Origin: Hanleya hanleyi | Taxonomy: Eukaryota; Mollusca; Polyplacophora; Lepidopleurida; Hanleyidae | Assembly (NCBI GenBank): GCA_036873755.1 | Contig: JAVTVY010018744.1 | Span: 1 to 64,000 of the forward strand | DNA length: 64,000 nt | Reading direction: 5' to 3' | In this document: positions 33,088-45,427 of the stretch, piece after piece | Layout: each line of letters opens with the position of its first letter | Position numbering within the stretch: position 1 is the first letter of the stretch | The notes under the pieces: generated by a model | Seen by the model: the letters and a program-made list of their open reading frames with translations, nothing else | Told to the model about the DNA's origin: nothing | Database searches by the model: none | Program-made: the position numbers and the translations under genes

Positions 33088-34427
33088 CTGGGGACACAAA
33101 ATACAAGATGCATGCAGTGGCTATAGTATATAGACTGAATTTGTTAAATGAGACTGAGGACCTTGGTTTTATTTCATATTTTACCAACGTTCGCTTTCAC
33201 AAGACATATCCCGTGGCCAGCCAAGATTTGAAGTATTTAGGCCGTCAGTGTTGGTGAGGCAAACAGAAATATATCGATCGTTGTCTGCATGTCTATTAGC
33301 AGTTTTGAGATTCCCATGCACAAGTGGCCCTTTTGCTGGACATTGGGATTTCAAATCCATCACCCAATGTCAGTTTCAATTTAAAATACAGGTCTCAATT
33401 GAGATCACATTCTTCAGCTCGACTAAAACATTATCCACTTTAGGGCCCCATTTGCATTGGCAGCAACTCCATTCAGACAGTGGAAATGATTTTTCAGTGA
33501 TTGAAGTGCATGGCTATAATCATGATAATACGAGCAGTACAATACAAACGCGGTCACAGCTGCGATTTAGTACAGCACAATTTGTTTATCTGGGGATGGG
33601 TAATTATTGTTTAACTGTAAAATTTACCACAGACATACATACATAGTGTAAGAGCAGTGTAAGTGAATTCAAAAGCACAGAAATACGTTGAAATGTTTCA
33701 GTCTGTGAGTATGGTTTGGACAGCGAACGTTGCTTAGACAGATGCTATATGCATGATAACATTAACAGATTTCATTTATGCATGGAGTTAACTCCATGAT
33801 TTATGCTGTAATTATGACATTTTCAACTTTTGTTCTCTCGCAGTCATCGTCTCACTGACACCAGTTGGACTAAAAGAAAAGGCAACATCACGTCATCAGC
33901 CAGATGGTTAGCCAACTTGGCTACCACTAGTACCCCTGCCAGTACCAGATGGTGTGCCAGATAAGAAAATAAGTGAAAAATTGAATAAACATACCGTTTG
34001 GCAAAGAAGAAAGATCTAGTTTCTTTCACATTCACTAGTACTGCTGAAATATCCACATTAAACCGGCGTTAAATGAGGAATACTAACATCAAGACAATCG
34101 GTAAATAAATTCTAAACGCAACTGCACTGCTGAATCAACCAACCGTGGCCTCCGACTGCAAACCGGAAATAGTTTGTCGTCACTGTTGTGGCGCGTATTA
34201 ACTCCCTCTGTACAATGTGGGGGTAAGTCAGACAGACCACTATTACAATTTACATTGGCGGCAATGTTAAAAACTGTTAACGTAATTGCATCTCCTCGAT
34301 TCATTAATTAAGTCTCGACGTTCATATTTTGGCCAGAAGTACTTTAATTCAAGTGCCTACAACCGGACAGACTTTTTGACGGGGATCGCCAATCGAGATT
34401 TTGAGTTATGCGCGCTCCTACAAATTC

Positions 34428-34447
34428 AATTCAATTCAATTCAATTT
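34428..34447. repeat. (CAATT)n microsatellite, possible LINE 3' tail
   Basis: Five copies of caatt followed by tattg. On the minus strand, aataaattgaattgaattg is a common 3' tail of CR1/L2-like LINEs, but no RT is seen upstream on that strand. Confidence 0.6.
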
Positions 34448-35454
34448 ATTGTACCATAGCTCACAACATGCATGTCCGCAAGGGACGTGGCACAAAGGGA
34501 TCACAGAATCTAACGAATAAAATGACCAATAAATCTAATCTACAAATGACGTCATAATTTTGGCTATTTTCTCTGCTTTCAGAAAGCGGTGCACAGGCAC
34601 CCAAATAGTCCCTCAAAGCAACACCTTATTAGGCCTTGAGTTAAAATCAAACTCACAGCGAAACCAAACACATAGCATATGCTCCAATCACCTACCACTG
34701 TCATTCAATTATTCGTCGCAACAGAGACTGGAAAAAATATTGAAAACAATTCACTTCTCTTCAGAGGTTGCCTAAAGTGGGTTAACGGATCGGGACTATT
34801 TTTAATAGTGGTCTTGTCCCATGTGTACCGGCACTTTTGAGAGTTACAAGCCCGTAGCAACACTGTCATGAACATGGTTGCAGCAAAGATATACTTATCG
34901 TCGTCCTCGATACTCCGAGCTTTCCAACAACATGTAATATGACGAAAATATTTGATTAGACAGGGGCCTACAGTAGTTTTGTGGGTTCCGGATCACGGGG
35001 AGTTGAGGATCGCTCTCTCAATTTTCTTCGCCTGATATTTTTGGGAAAAAAGTTTCCGTATAATTTTTTCTTTGGCCATTTCAGTATTTATCCAAGTGAT
35101 AGAATCATATTAATGGTCAAACAAAATATATCCAATGATTTACGATAAATATTAACTCATCAGCATTGTAACATAATGCCGCAGTAGAGATGTAAATTCC
35201 GGATCAACGAAATACGCCCGTTTATTCCGTGTGATAACAAATGTGCCGAGGAGGAGGCACTGGACAAAATGCCGGGGACAAAGTTATTATTCGTAAGGAT
35301 TTAAGTCACAGAACGGGAATTTCAACAGCACCCTCAGCACCCCCCGCCCCCCTACCAGCCCGTCCGCCGCAATAATAGTATTCCATCAAAATACAGGCAT
35401 ATTATACTCTATTTTTTGTGAGAGCGACAAAATATATGCAGAAAATAAGTAGGG

Positions 35455-35880
35455 GAGATTGGGGTACAGTGAGACATGGGGCACAGTAGGACAAGCCGTC
35501 TAGCTCCTTTCTCAAGGACAGGAAGCATACTACATTATTATCAGCAGAAATTCGCCACCCCAACCCGTATACAACTTCTATATTGATTAAAAGTGAAAAC
35601 GATCTTTGGTAAAAAAGTAGGGGCAAAGAAAATGTTTTAGAGCAGTCCAAGTAAATTTTTAGGACTGAGGATGATATTTTGTTATACTGGTACCAAGTTA
35701 GTCAAGTGTAATTCATTTCCGTTTTGTTACTGCTGAGAGAGGATGGACAAAGGTACAATTTAATTATATTAATTTCATATCTCAGATGTATTTTTTTTTT
35801 TTTTTCTTAAAATAGAATATATCATGCACCCGGGGCAGAGTGAGATACTTTTGCCGGGGCACATGGGACAATAGTAATGA
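35455..35880. repeat. GGGGCACAGTGAGACA-like repeat
   Basis: ggggtacagtgagacatggg with gcacagtaggacaa at about 35,461-35,495, and cggggcagagtgagatac with cacatgggacaa at about 35,830-35,870, are variants of one motif. They look like the two ends of a degenerate repeat. Confidence 0.45.
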
Positions 35881-35961
35881 AATGGTGATTTACTTTCATC
35901 CTAAACTGCTATTAATTTAAAGTGCATTGTTTTGTTTCCTAGATAGTAGTAGTGGCTAATC

Positions 35962-36046
35962 CCACAGGTATTTGGCAAGTTAATTAGCTGGGGACGATAC
36001 CCCCCCCCCCCCCTCCCCAGCTAATTAACTTGCCAAATACCTGTGG
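35962..36046. repeat. Perfect 32-bp stem hairpin with C-rich loop
   Basis: 35,962-35,993 (ccacaggtatttggcaagtt ...) pairs perfectly with 36,015-36,046, with a 21-base loop containing a run of C. A half-copy (ttggcaagttaataagctgg followed by a G-run) lies at about 36,366. Confidence 0.9.
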
Positions 36047-36434
36047 ATATACACTATACATATAGATTCTTAACAAAATAAAAATGTCACATGCAGTTAT
36101 AAATGTAAAAAAAAAAGCTCTGAGAGCCAAATCTACAACTTCATGCACAAATGAAACGTGCTTTTGTTTTGCAAGATAAAAAGACCTGCCAATTTATCTC
36201 ACAGAAATTCGACTCTCCAGAAAATTGCAGTGACCATGCACCAGCAAAAATACTGATTGCGCGAGTCTAATAGCAGTATAATTCACTCTGACTGGACTTA
36301 CATGTACCGGTACAGCAAAAGAAGTTTCTTGCATCATAAACATCCGTTTTTACGTATTTGAATTTGGCAAGTTAATAAGCTGGGGGGGGGGGGTGTATCG
36401 TCAACAAAAGACGATACCCTTAAACTTGGCAGTT

Positions 36435-36591
36435 TTAGGGTCGCGGGACTGGAAAGTGATTGGTTCTCAAATTACTTATTTGATAGGAAACAAACTACTA
36501 ATGTGAACGGCCACAACTCAGAATTCCAACAGGTGACGTGTGGCGTTCCACAGGGGTCAATACTTGGTCCGCTGCTTTTTATTATTTATAT
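36435..36591 (+). pseudogene. LINE RT fragment (motif B region)
   Basis: The frame reads [18 protein letters not shown], then [20 protein letters not shown], the central RT block of CR1/L2/Jockey-type LINEs. It is cut off at 36,591 exactly where an LTR-like sequence (TGTGATACCC) starts. The natural continuation (the YADD region) appears at 53.6 kb in the same orientation. No stop is present in the fragment. The 5' part of the LINE is missing. Confidence 0.85.
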
Positions 36592-36868
36592 TGTGATACC
36601 CGTATCCTGATATATAAGGACACGTGTACATTATCGTTCATGTTGTTGTTGTTCACTTGACAAGGCTTTACCCTCCCGTTTTCCTGGAGTGACAATGTGA
36701 CGATGTAAAATGGGATTATTAAACCACACACAAACAGTGACACTGATATATAAATACCTTAGATTATTTAATATGGTGATCTGACATGCCGTGTAACCTC
36801 TGTAGTTTCCCTGACAATTTATCTCTCTCCTCGCCCAAGGTCGCCATTGTGTTTCCAAACTTTATATA
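36592..36868 (+). mobile_element. LTR fragment related to the Gypsy LTR
   Basis: Starts TGTGATACCCGTATCC and contains ggacacgtgtac, aaataccttag and ctctctcctcgcccaaggtc. It aligns to the first 260 bp of the 3' LTR at 52,302. It breaks at a hairpin. It may be the start of the 5' LTR of the Gypsy at 43-53 kb, displaced by about 6.4 kb of later insertions, or a separate copy. Confidence 0.65.
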
Positions 36869-36906
36869 ATAATTACCGTAATATAAAGTTTGGAAACACA
36901 ATGGCG
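36843..36906. repeat. Hairpin at the LTR break, about 26-bp perfect stem
   Basis: cgccattgtgtttccaaact and ttatat on the left pair exactly with atataaagtttggaaacaca and atggcg on the right, around a 12-13-base loop (aataattaccgta). Confidence 0.85.
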
Positions 36907-37279
36907 AAACAATACTCATCAGTATAAGGCATTTTACACACAAAAAATATCTTCATCGTACACATACAATTGATACCTCATTTGAAAGCCAAGACCTGTG
37001 GAAGAAGAAAAAATTGTACAGAATGAAAATCCGTCCAGTATTCGCTGATGCCAAACATTTTGAAGTTCCGGAAGTGACGATTTTTGGGGGACATGCCATT
37101 TACATGGAGCCTATGGGAAATGCCCAAATCCCATGGCACAAAGGAATTTGAACTTTGGAACGATGGATATCGTTAAATATTAGCTCAATTTTCATAATTT
37201 TTGGGACACATATACTTCTAGTATCACTGTTTAAAAAAAATATTCATTGAATGATCCTGATTGGCTAATATTGAGCTCC

Positions 37280-37741
37280 TCATTTGCATATCATTTGCAT
37301 ATATGTATCAAATTTGCACCCAAAACTATGTTTTCGTCCATTTTCAATTGATAAATCCAGCCTGTATTTAATTTTTTTTGCATGGATTTAATAATTTACT
37401 TGTAATTATGTAAGATTAGACGGGCAATATACATTTGAAGTCTAATTGTCAATAAATTAACATAAATTATGCATAAATTTGCATTAATTATTGAAGGTAA
37501 ACAGTTGTATTCTAAGCGTTATACTTCTGATTTTGGTGTTCATATCGCAAGATCTCAATTTTAAAACCGCTAATTTTTATGTTTGTTTGCTGTGGGATAT
37601 TGGTTGCAGTAGATTTAAAAAAATGTTTTTGCTTGGTTAGTATTTGTGAGCTAATTTGCATATGATTTGCATATATGTATCAACTTTGCTTACAAAGTTG
37701 ACTAACATCCCCCAATGTTACTAACATCCCCCAATGTTACT
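37280..37741. repeat. Short direct repeats
   Basis: catttgcatatatgtatcaa-type sequence occurs near 37,290 and 37,665, and a 20-bp tandem copy of ctaacatcccccaatgtta lies at about 37,701-37,740. Nothing gene-like is seen in 36.9-38.4 kb. Confidence 0.6.
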
Positions 37742-38549
37742 TTAACAGTAAGTTCATATTTTCTTATGGTGATTTAGTATCAGTATTTATCGAATAAGGG
37801 AATGTTTCGTCTTTTCAAGACTCATCAGTATAAGTTGTACCCACGTTGCAACTGTTTTTAACAAAGTGAGTCACTTGCAGACATACGACCGCCGTGGCTA
37901 GCATTGGGAAAGACCTTAAAGGAAATAAAAATGATAGACATAAAATAAATTTGTAAGATATTGTTTACCATAGAATACCCAATGCCAGCCACAAGTGTTA
38001 CCACAACTGGCAACTTCAAGCAATCCTGTGCTTGACAAGTGGAGTAAGTCATTGTAACAATCATAATTGTATGAAGAAATAGCCATGGCAAAAGTAATCA
38101 TTTACAACATAATTCAAATCTAAATAATGATATCACAGCGACACAGAGCATTATGCTGATCAAAATGATCAGATTTTAGAAAAGACGACGCTGAACAATA
38201 AAAGACTCAAGGAAAGCGAAACCGTGGGGTGGGCAGAACCAGCAACAGATTCCTGCATGGGTTGTATCGGCAGCAGAAAGGGAAACAATAATCAGTGGCG
38301 ATGTTGATAACACTAATCAATTACCCGGTCAGGGAAAAACAGAGATGGTATGAATACAAGTCAAGCTGATGATGTATAGCCTTGTTTATTCTTGTTTTAC
38401 ATATGCTAATTTACATTCATTCTGTCCACTATACATGTTTTGTTGGCGGTTGCGACATCCACAAATGGACCCCATCGCCACCCAAGGTAGTTACTACATG
38501 GTCCACACCAACAACCGTGCTGTCCAAGTAACGTGATGATCCATATTAT

Positions 38550-38950
38550 TTGATACTTTTTTATTTCTCAAGTTTAATACGTTCATGTTCATGGAGATGA
38601 AACCAATTATGGTGTCAATGTTTGGCACAACTCACATCAACAAGCAGAATAAAAGGATAAATCGTGTTATTTTATCCGGTTTTATTTTCTCAATGTTATT
38701 ACATTTATGTATGATGGTGATGAATCTAATTAATTCTGTCAATGTTTGGCACCGTGACTCACACCAACAAGAGAGGAGTCAATTACGATATGTTGGTGAT
38801 TCACAATTGGCCTCCATCGCCACTCATAGTAGTATGCTCCACATCAACAACCGTAACTGTCTAAGTAACAAAATGGTCCATAATATTTGATACTTTCTCT
38901 TCTCAATGTTGTTACATTCACATAGGTGAAATAATCAGTGATGTCAAAAT
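38550..38950. repeat. Diverged tandem repeat, about three copies
   Basis: tttctcaa(t/g)(g)tt(a/t)...ttcatgttcat / caatgttattacatttatgt / caatgttgttacattcacat, each followed by tgaaa/tgaat and tgtcaatgtttggcac (twice). The ORF at 38,585-38,890 is repeat-derived. Confidence 0.5.
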
Positions 38951-39261
38951 TACGCAATGTTAGGTAGGCCTACAGTACAGAGCAGAAATAACATAAATTT
39001 GAAAGCGATTCCCTTGCGTGCAATTCGCGATTGCGATCATGTATTTGTAGCAATGAAGACGTCTTTCTTCAGTCGTAATCAAAACGCGCACACTTTTGTG
39101 ACCACAAGTATTCGTTCGTGTTTTGATTCTTCTCTAGTCGTGTTCAAGTTATTTCTGCTTTGTACTGTAAAACTCGCGCCAACATGGAAAAAAATGATGA
39201 TAAATGCTATTTATACAAGGGGAAAATCACCTTTTTTCAAGTCCTGCAGTAACGGGTATTT

Positions 39262-40786
39262 CTAACTGATGCCCCCATTATCAAGATCATACTTAATATA
39301 ATATCCTGTTTTCAAAGGGTTGGAAGCATTCTCTTTTGCCACGAAAATAACAATGGCATCAACCCATTGTGACGTTTCTTCTCCTTCCTCTGCACAGTTG
39401 AATGATTTGCGACTCCCCACCAAGTCTTCTGGGTTCTTCAGAAGATCAGGCAGCTTATCCTTCTGGCACTGTATAATAGGAGAGAGTTTGGACTTTTCAA
39501 TGCGCTCTTTGGCCTTCACTTTCTGTTCAGGAAATTGGTTTGCCGGACCTCCAAACTTCTCGGTGCTGCAGGCTGGTTAACAGTTGGTACATCTGTTACA
39601 GATGCTAACCGAATCAGGTCCTTCAAGTGGTCGATCAGCTGTTCATCTGTAAATATAACGTGTTTCCCCGGTTGACAGTCTTTGATTGATAAAACAATTC
39701 TTTCCTCGCGTAGACTTCAATACGTATCGGTGGAAATGTAGCTGTGATATCACAACGCTGCGCACCGGGTTACCTTGTTGTCACAGCTGAGAAATTTGAA
39801 CATCAACCTTTCGATTGTTGTCCAAACCCCTCCAATCTCCGAGATGGCGTTCGTCAGTAATACTTTCCTGTTGTGGCACTTCTTCTCAGCATGAACTTTG
39901 GCTGCTTCAATTCGAGGGGAGATCCTTCTCATCCACATGAATTAAAGCTAATTTGGCCAAAACAAATCTTATAACAGAATTTATTGTATTCAAGCTCACA
40001 TTCAGAGATAGAAGTTCCATCAAAACCTGTCTGATGTCATCCGTGTATCTGCGGTCCTCAAATGTGCTGATTTCCTTATCTTGTAGAATTGCGTTCACGT
40101 CCTGTAAAATTCTGTTCTCCTTTTCCAGATGCTTCACTTGTAGTTTCAGTTCCTCAAACACCTCAAGGTTCAGTTCTATTTCGGATGATCGGGTCTCAGT
40201 TACAACTCCAACTTTTGCCTTTAGTTTTGTAACTTTGTTCTCTAATTCTCTCTTTGTTTTCTGACTATCTTCGTGTTTTGCCTCAATGGCACAGTTTGTA
40301 GTTTTTGTACTGTATCATTAAGTTCCTGTTTTGTCAAGTCGTCCTTCTCGCTGCGTCTCATTTCGGCTAATTAGTCGGGCTGCTTTGTTATTGTTGGTTC
40401 CATTCGCTTCAATTTCTTGTTGAGATTTCTCTTTGTCACAGCTAGTTGATCATGTACAGCATCCAACTCGGTACATTTAATTTGGAAAGGAGACTGAAAT
40501 GCATCATAATTCGATTTTCCGCGAATTCATCATGTCTGTTCGCCAAGAAATCCTCTTCATATTCACGATTCAGGTTCTGTAACTCATACATGGCCTCGTA
40601 TTTTGTTCCAAAAGTGTCCAATTCCCAATGTACTTTCTGTTTGTCCGCTTCCAATTCTGTCAGTTTTTCCTGAAGTCGTATCCTTCTGCCGATATCACTG
40701 TCTAAATTCTGCTGTACCATTGCCTGATCAGGGAAGACAAATTTTCTGTCCAGGCATTTCTCAAGTTCTATGGCTTTCTTCTTCAA
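39262..40786 (-). pseudogene. Broken coiled-coil protein gene, multi-copy type
   Basis: Four minus-strand frames in order: a coiled coil (AIELEKCLDRKFVFPDQ ... ELEADKQKVHWELDTFGTKY), a second coiled coil with a conserved helix (KLQVKHLEKENRILQDVNAI ... DDIRQVLMELLSLNVSLNTI), a short basic segment (AAKVHAEKKCHNRKVLL) and a C-terminal Tudor/SH3-like strand set (EETSQWVDAIVIFVAKENAS ... GYYIKYDLDNG). Frame changes near 40,440, 40,170-39,910 and 39,740-39,520 break it. The layout resembles a multi-copy invertebrate protein family that I believe to be transposon-linked, but I cannot name it with certainty. It is too broken to be expressed as one protein. Confidence 0.5.
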
Positions 40787-41763
40787 TTTAAGTCCTTTGG
40801 CTTTCTGTTGAACTTCGTATACAAGGTCATATATTGGGCATCTTCACTTTATCAAGCCAATTTCTACATTTCCACTTCGAACTTCCCTTCATATATCTGC
40901 CCCCTTAAATGTTCAAAGAACTTATAAATAGACACGAGACATCACTGACCTCGAAACCATCTTAATTTCAAAACATGTCATACATGTATAAGAGCATTGT
41001 TGATTGGCTGACCTATATGCTTAGCCTACACAATCACCATATTATAAGAGGAATGACACCGCAGCGCTACTTGAGGATGTCACTCTATACAGACAATCGG
41101 TGTGTAAGTTCTGATTGGTTCGTCTCTTGTTTGTTTGTCCGATAAATCAAGGCAGGTTCGAAGTGAGAACGTTGAAATTGGCTTGATATGGTGAAAATGT
41201 ATATTGGGAAGAGTCTGGAGAAATTCTACTAACTGGTGGAGCAGTTCTCTCAATGGCTGTCTTGAACTTGGAAAGAAATGACCTGACAGTTACTGTAAGG
41301 TTAAAATTATCTTGAGCGCACTCCGAATAATGACCATACATCCCTATTTAACACATGAATAGAAGTAGCCGCCATCTAACAACAATATTAGTGTTCCTTC
41401 AAAATAGTCTTTTAATTATGAGTAATTTGTCATCTTACAAAAGTTCTGCTTTTGATATTACTTTATTCAATAATGACTATATCCAGTACAGGTATTATGA
41501 TGACTCTGCAAAGTTTAGATTCAACTAAATTATTAAGGCTTAACTTAATTTATTATCATTTATCAAAAAATTTCAATATACAACAATTAATGTTATTTTA
41601 TGAAATTAAGGTATAGATTACGTACAGTACTGGGTGATACAGTGTCCAGTGCACGTAATATCTACTTGACAATTTTCCTGGGGGTAAACTTTTTTACAAA
41701 ATATGACAATCCGTAACACAAAGGGAATTGACCAGAGAATTAATATATTTATTTGAATGATGG

Positions 41764-42054
41764 ATTACAAGCGTCTAGTCCGTCATCCATAATTCAGCCG
41801 TCGTCCATTAGAGAATATCCGCGTCCATAATCCAAAGACCTATTCCATATTCCATATAACAGTATTAGCACCAAATTCAAAAAGACAATCATAGTATACA
41901 TAAACATAGGCTTGTTTCCTGCAAGAGAGAAGCGGTCAACAGTTTTCAATGATGCCGGCAAGACATCATGATGTTCCAAAAATATCAAATCCGTATCGCT
42001 GATCAGTATTCTTAATCCGTAATTCGTTGTAAAGTCGTCATCTAAAGAATGATG
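41764..42054 (-). mobile_element. 5'-truncated Penelope-like element copy (291 bp)
   Basis: Encodes on the minus strand FLEHHDVLPASLKTVDRFSL, MFMYTMIVFLNLVLILL and DYGRGYSLMDDG, as in the element at 61 kb. It ends at CTTGTAAT, the same end as the copy at 14,822. It keeps only part of the pseudo-LTR. Confidence 0.88.
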
Positions 42055-43249
42055 ACGCTCCGTTTTTAATTATAATAATATATGTTTAGGCCTTGGCCAA
42101 AAAAATTATCAACACAACAACAACAATGTGAACAGATGAAAAATACAATATAAACCACACAGATACAAAATATATTATCTTCTGATAATGCTGAGGACAA
42201 TTAAAATTCCAGTCACAATTGCTCGCGTGTATGTCTTCGAGATCCGACCCTAAGTCAACTATGTCAACCAAAAGGGAGAGAGGCTGAGCAATAAATCGTC
42301 GTGTATACTTTTGAATTTTTTGCAGGTTCAAAAGAAAAATGTATGGGGGTTCCTTTTTCATTACGTAACGGCTAGATCTATTTTAAACTTGGAGTAGCAC
42401 GTCATTGATTTTACATCTTGGCAGGACCTTGATCCTTGCCACGTGGACAACAAAAGGGGCGGTGCCCGTTGACCTATTTTTCACACACGCGATGCACACA
42501 CACAAATCTTTTCAGTCCGTGAGAGGTGCGCGTCTTTTGACAGCAAAACCCATCCCCGTAGTTCCTTCGTTACGGTGGAGTGTGGCACATGTTTCTAAAG
42601 ATTGACTCCTCAATTTTTCAAAATTGAGTGATAGAAGTTTTCGGCAGGCGATCTGACTTTTTTAAAGCATTTTTTCTGCAAATTTTGGTCATTTTTCCTT
42701 AATTTCCCGAGAAATCCGGATATTTTTTTTCGAAAGGCTTCCGCAAATTTCTATCACTCGATTTTCTGCATTTTGACACCGACTGATTAAACAATTATTC
42801 AATTTACACATGTAACAAGTCTTGGGTTTTTACGTCTTTTCATGGTAAAATTCGCAAAAATCACCGAAAAGTTTGTCCCATCGGCACCCGATTTCGACCC
42901 CACCACTCGGTCTTCCCCTAACAAGCGAATAATTTTCCTATTCCCGTGAAATTTCACATCCAAAAAGATGAATGCCTAAGCTTTTTATTGATATGACCTT
43001 TATTCAGTTTATCATCGCGATATAAATAAATTGTATACAAATGTTGCATTGCAAGTGCCGTTTTTGCGTGGTGATCGACGTGTCCCCCGCTTTGGTCACG
43101 TGGTGTAAACAGCCTATATTACGGGGCCTATGTCACGGCCACCTGTATGCAGAATTTCTAGTGTTCGCAATGTTTAATGTTAATTGTTTGATTCTGATGA
43201 CAATAACAATGACTGAGGCTGTTTTAGTCGTTAAATACACTGTTTTACC

Positions 43250-44197
43250 GGAGTATTGTGAGGAACTATTTTCTTTGTGTTGACCGCTTTGCACTTCGTG
43301 TCGAGTCGCCTTTGACAAGAAATTGTTCGGTCCACTTGTATATTTCACCTCAGCTTGAGAAATTCACATTGGGGTTAGTGTTGTTCATTACTATTATAAA
43401 ATCTATAATAATTCTACTTTCTAAATTAACATGTTTGATGACTGAAATTGGCATAGTTATTTAGGAATAAATGATTGAACATCGTGTTATGGTTGAACCG
43501 ATCTCATCACAGCTATTATCAATGGCTACTGGGTTGCAGCTACCTATTTTGCCTCAGCTACAAATATTGTGCCTTTTTCATGTAAAGTTAATTATTAATC
43601 CTGAAAATTTGAAGTATATGGTTGCATAAATAAGTAGTTTCTATGTCTGTTGGTTAACTGTTTATTAGATATAAGCCATTTTAGTGCAGTACTGGTCCGT
43701 ATAGGTCACATGACCAGAGGGTATAAATACGTCAGCTCCAGTATATTTGATATATGACAGTCAGCCGTCGACGTGTGAACACGTACAATTGAAAAGGTGT
43801 GCTCCCATACTATAGCATTCGTTTTATACAGAATAGGTCTGGACATAATAAAGTGTGGGGCATTACAATCTGTATACTTTACACTGAAGGATTCTATATG
43901 GATGTACATGTATTGTATATTTTGCTGCCATATCCCACCATACTCACAGCCTGGCCTAGCCTATATCATATTAAGCTATTGATACTGGAGTACCCCTGTT
44001 ATACCATTGTTCAAATCCATACTAGTTGTTATACTATCGCCATCGAATGAGATTTCATTTGCTGATTTATACTGGATCATGTGGATACAGAATATTCAAG
44101 AATAAAACCAGTTTATTATTATTATTACACTTCACTCACGACTTGTGTGCATTCTTACGGGGTGCATGATTATCTGGAAAACGGCTGAAGCTTATAC
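43250..44197 (+). mobile_element. Gypsy-1 5' LTR (distal two thirds)
   Basis: Aligns with the 3' LTR from gaggaactattttctttgtg (43,258 versus 52,668) to its end, at roughly 80 percent identity by eye, so the insertion is old. It holds a core promoter (TATAAATA at 43,722) and AATAAA at 44,101. The first part of the LTR is not found directly upstream (see 36,592). Confidence 0.8.
43704..43729 (+). promoter_or_regulatory. LTR core promoter: GGTCACATGACC and TATA box
   Basis: GGTCACATGACC (43,704-43,715) lies just upstream of TATAAATA (43,722-43,729). The 3' LTR has GGTCACGTGACC (53,115-53,126) and TATAAATA (53,133-53,140). The palindrome contains an E-box-like core that is conserved between the two LTRs although neighbours differ. 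Confidence 0.7.
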
Positions 44198-44215
44198 TGG
44201 TGTCAGAAGTGGGAT
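44198..44215 (+). other. Gypsy-1 primer binding site (tRNA-Leu)
   Basis: TGGTGTCAGAAGTGGGAT directly follows the 5' LTR. It is complementary to the 3' end of animal tRNA-Leu, including the CCA tail. It fixes the left edge of the internal region. Confidence 0.85.
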
Positions 44216-44348
44216 ATTAATATAATTAACATCCAGTGATACGAATAGGCTGTGAGTGTGGTGGTAAATTTATTTTATTCAACAACGAGGGTGGGAAAAT
44301 TTATCCACATAAATAACGAGGCTAAACATATAGCAGTTTCGAGCAAAT

Positions 44349-45416
44349 ATGGCGACACGTCCGGACCCTGAAATAATTATTCAATGTAGAGAGGAGGCTG
44401 TATTAGGTGAACAGAATAATCCAGACGGCTCCGGGGAAGAGGAATACCAGGAATCAATTGCATCTTTGGATGATGTACCTGATGAGGGAGTAGTGGAAAA
44501 ACGAGAGCAAAGGGCCAGTAGGAGCAGAAAGCAGGATTTACCAGATCTTGCATTCAGACATAGGCCCAGTGTGTCACGTGACCATGGGTATGGTGATTTC
44601 TCCCCGGTGAGAAGTGAACGTCACTCTCTTATAAAAATTAAGCCAGAGCCGTATGATGGAAAACATGACTGGGCGGAGTACTATTCCCATTTTATGGACT
44701 GCGCTGAGTTAGGGTTGTGGACACCACGAGAAAAAGTTCTCTCCCTTGCCGCCAGTTTAAGGGGGCCAGCAAGGACATTCTACATTGGACTTAGGGAAGA
44801 TGAAAAACGATCATTCTCGATGTTGGCTAGAATACTCGAACAACGCTTTGGCAGTAGCCGCCAACAAAACAGGTGGTTAACAAAACTCGAGAGCAGAGTT
44901 CGCCAACCAGATGAAACAATCTCAACCTTGGGTGACGACTTGCGTCAAATGGCGCAAAAAGCCTACTCTGACCTCGGTACTTCCACACAAGAGGCATTAG
45001 CACTGAATCAGTTGTACAAAAGCATACCTGTTGAGATGAAATGTAGATGTTTCGATAAATCATGCAGGACCATAGCAGAAGCTGTAGACGTTATCGAGCG
45101 CTATGAAGCCCTTGTGGTAGATAAGAAGAAAACAGGATCAATTAGGATTATGCAAACAAGTCAGCCTGAGCATGTGACTAAAACAGCTGACATGAGTAAC
45201 TTACATGAAGTGCTTCATCGCCTGGAGAAACTCGAGAATAGGGGCAATACTGCTTCCTCTAGGTACAGGAGTCAAGAAAATTCTTATAAACGTGGGAATG
45301 GAAGCTGCTTTATTTCTGGCGCGGCTGACCATTATTGCAAAATTTGTCCACAACGTGCACGTGATGGAAGCAGGGCAGCTACATCACAGGGAAACGAGAA
45401 CCCATCTCCCTTGTAG
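44349..45416 (+). CDS. gag: Gypsy-1 gag (355 codons)
   Basis: An intact frame with an acidic N-terminus, then IKPEPYDGKHDWAEYYSHF and WLTKLESRVRQPDETISTLG, the retrotransposon gag core that forms capsid. Near residue 320 is a CCHC zinc knuckle, CFISGAADHYCKIC, whose second Cys is replaced by Ser, so RNA binding by the knuckle is probably impaired. It is the only full-length intact frame of this element's structural genes besides integrase. The pol frame opens about 50 bases before the gag stop in the -1 frame, consistent with a -1 frameshift for Gag-Pol production. The start ATG (44,349) has A at -3. Confidence 0.88.
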   Translation: MATRPDPEIIIQCREEAVLGEQNNPDGSGEEEYQESIASLDDVPDEGVVEKREQRASRSRKQDLPDLAFRHRPSVSRDHGYGDFSPVRSERHSLIKIKPEPYDGKHDWAEYYSHFMDCAELGLWTPREKVLSLAASLRGPARTFYIGLREDEKRSFSMLARILEQRFGSSRQQNRWLTKLESRVRQPDETISTLGDDLRQMAQKAYSDLGTSTQEALALNQLYKSIPVEMKCRCFDKSCRTIAEAVDVIERYEALVVDKKKTGSIRIMQTSQPEHVTKTADMSNLHEVLHRLEKLENRGNTASSRYRSQENSYKRGNGSCFISGAADHYCKICPQRARDGSRAATSQGNENPSPL

Positions 45417-45427
45417 GCCAAAGGCAG

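Noticed and set aside
33181..33363. Minus-strand C-terminal exon followed by AATAAA
   Set aside because: An AATAAA follows the stop, but no acceptor or recognisable domain was found and the plus strand is open over the same bases.
34560..34775. ORF next to the (CAATT)n tract as LINE coding sequence
   Set aside because: No RT or endonuclease motif on either strand. Only the microsatellite tail resembles a LINE 3' end.
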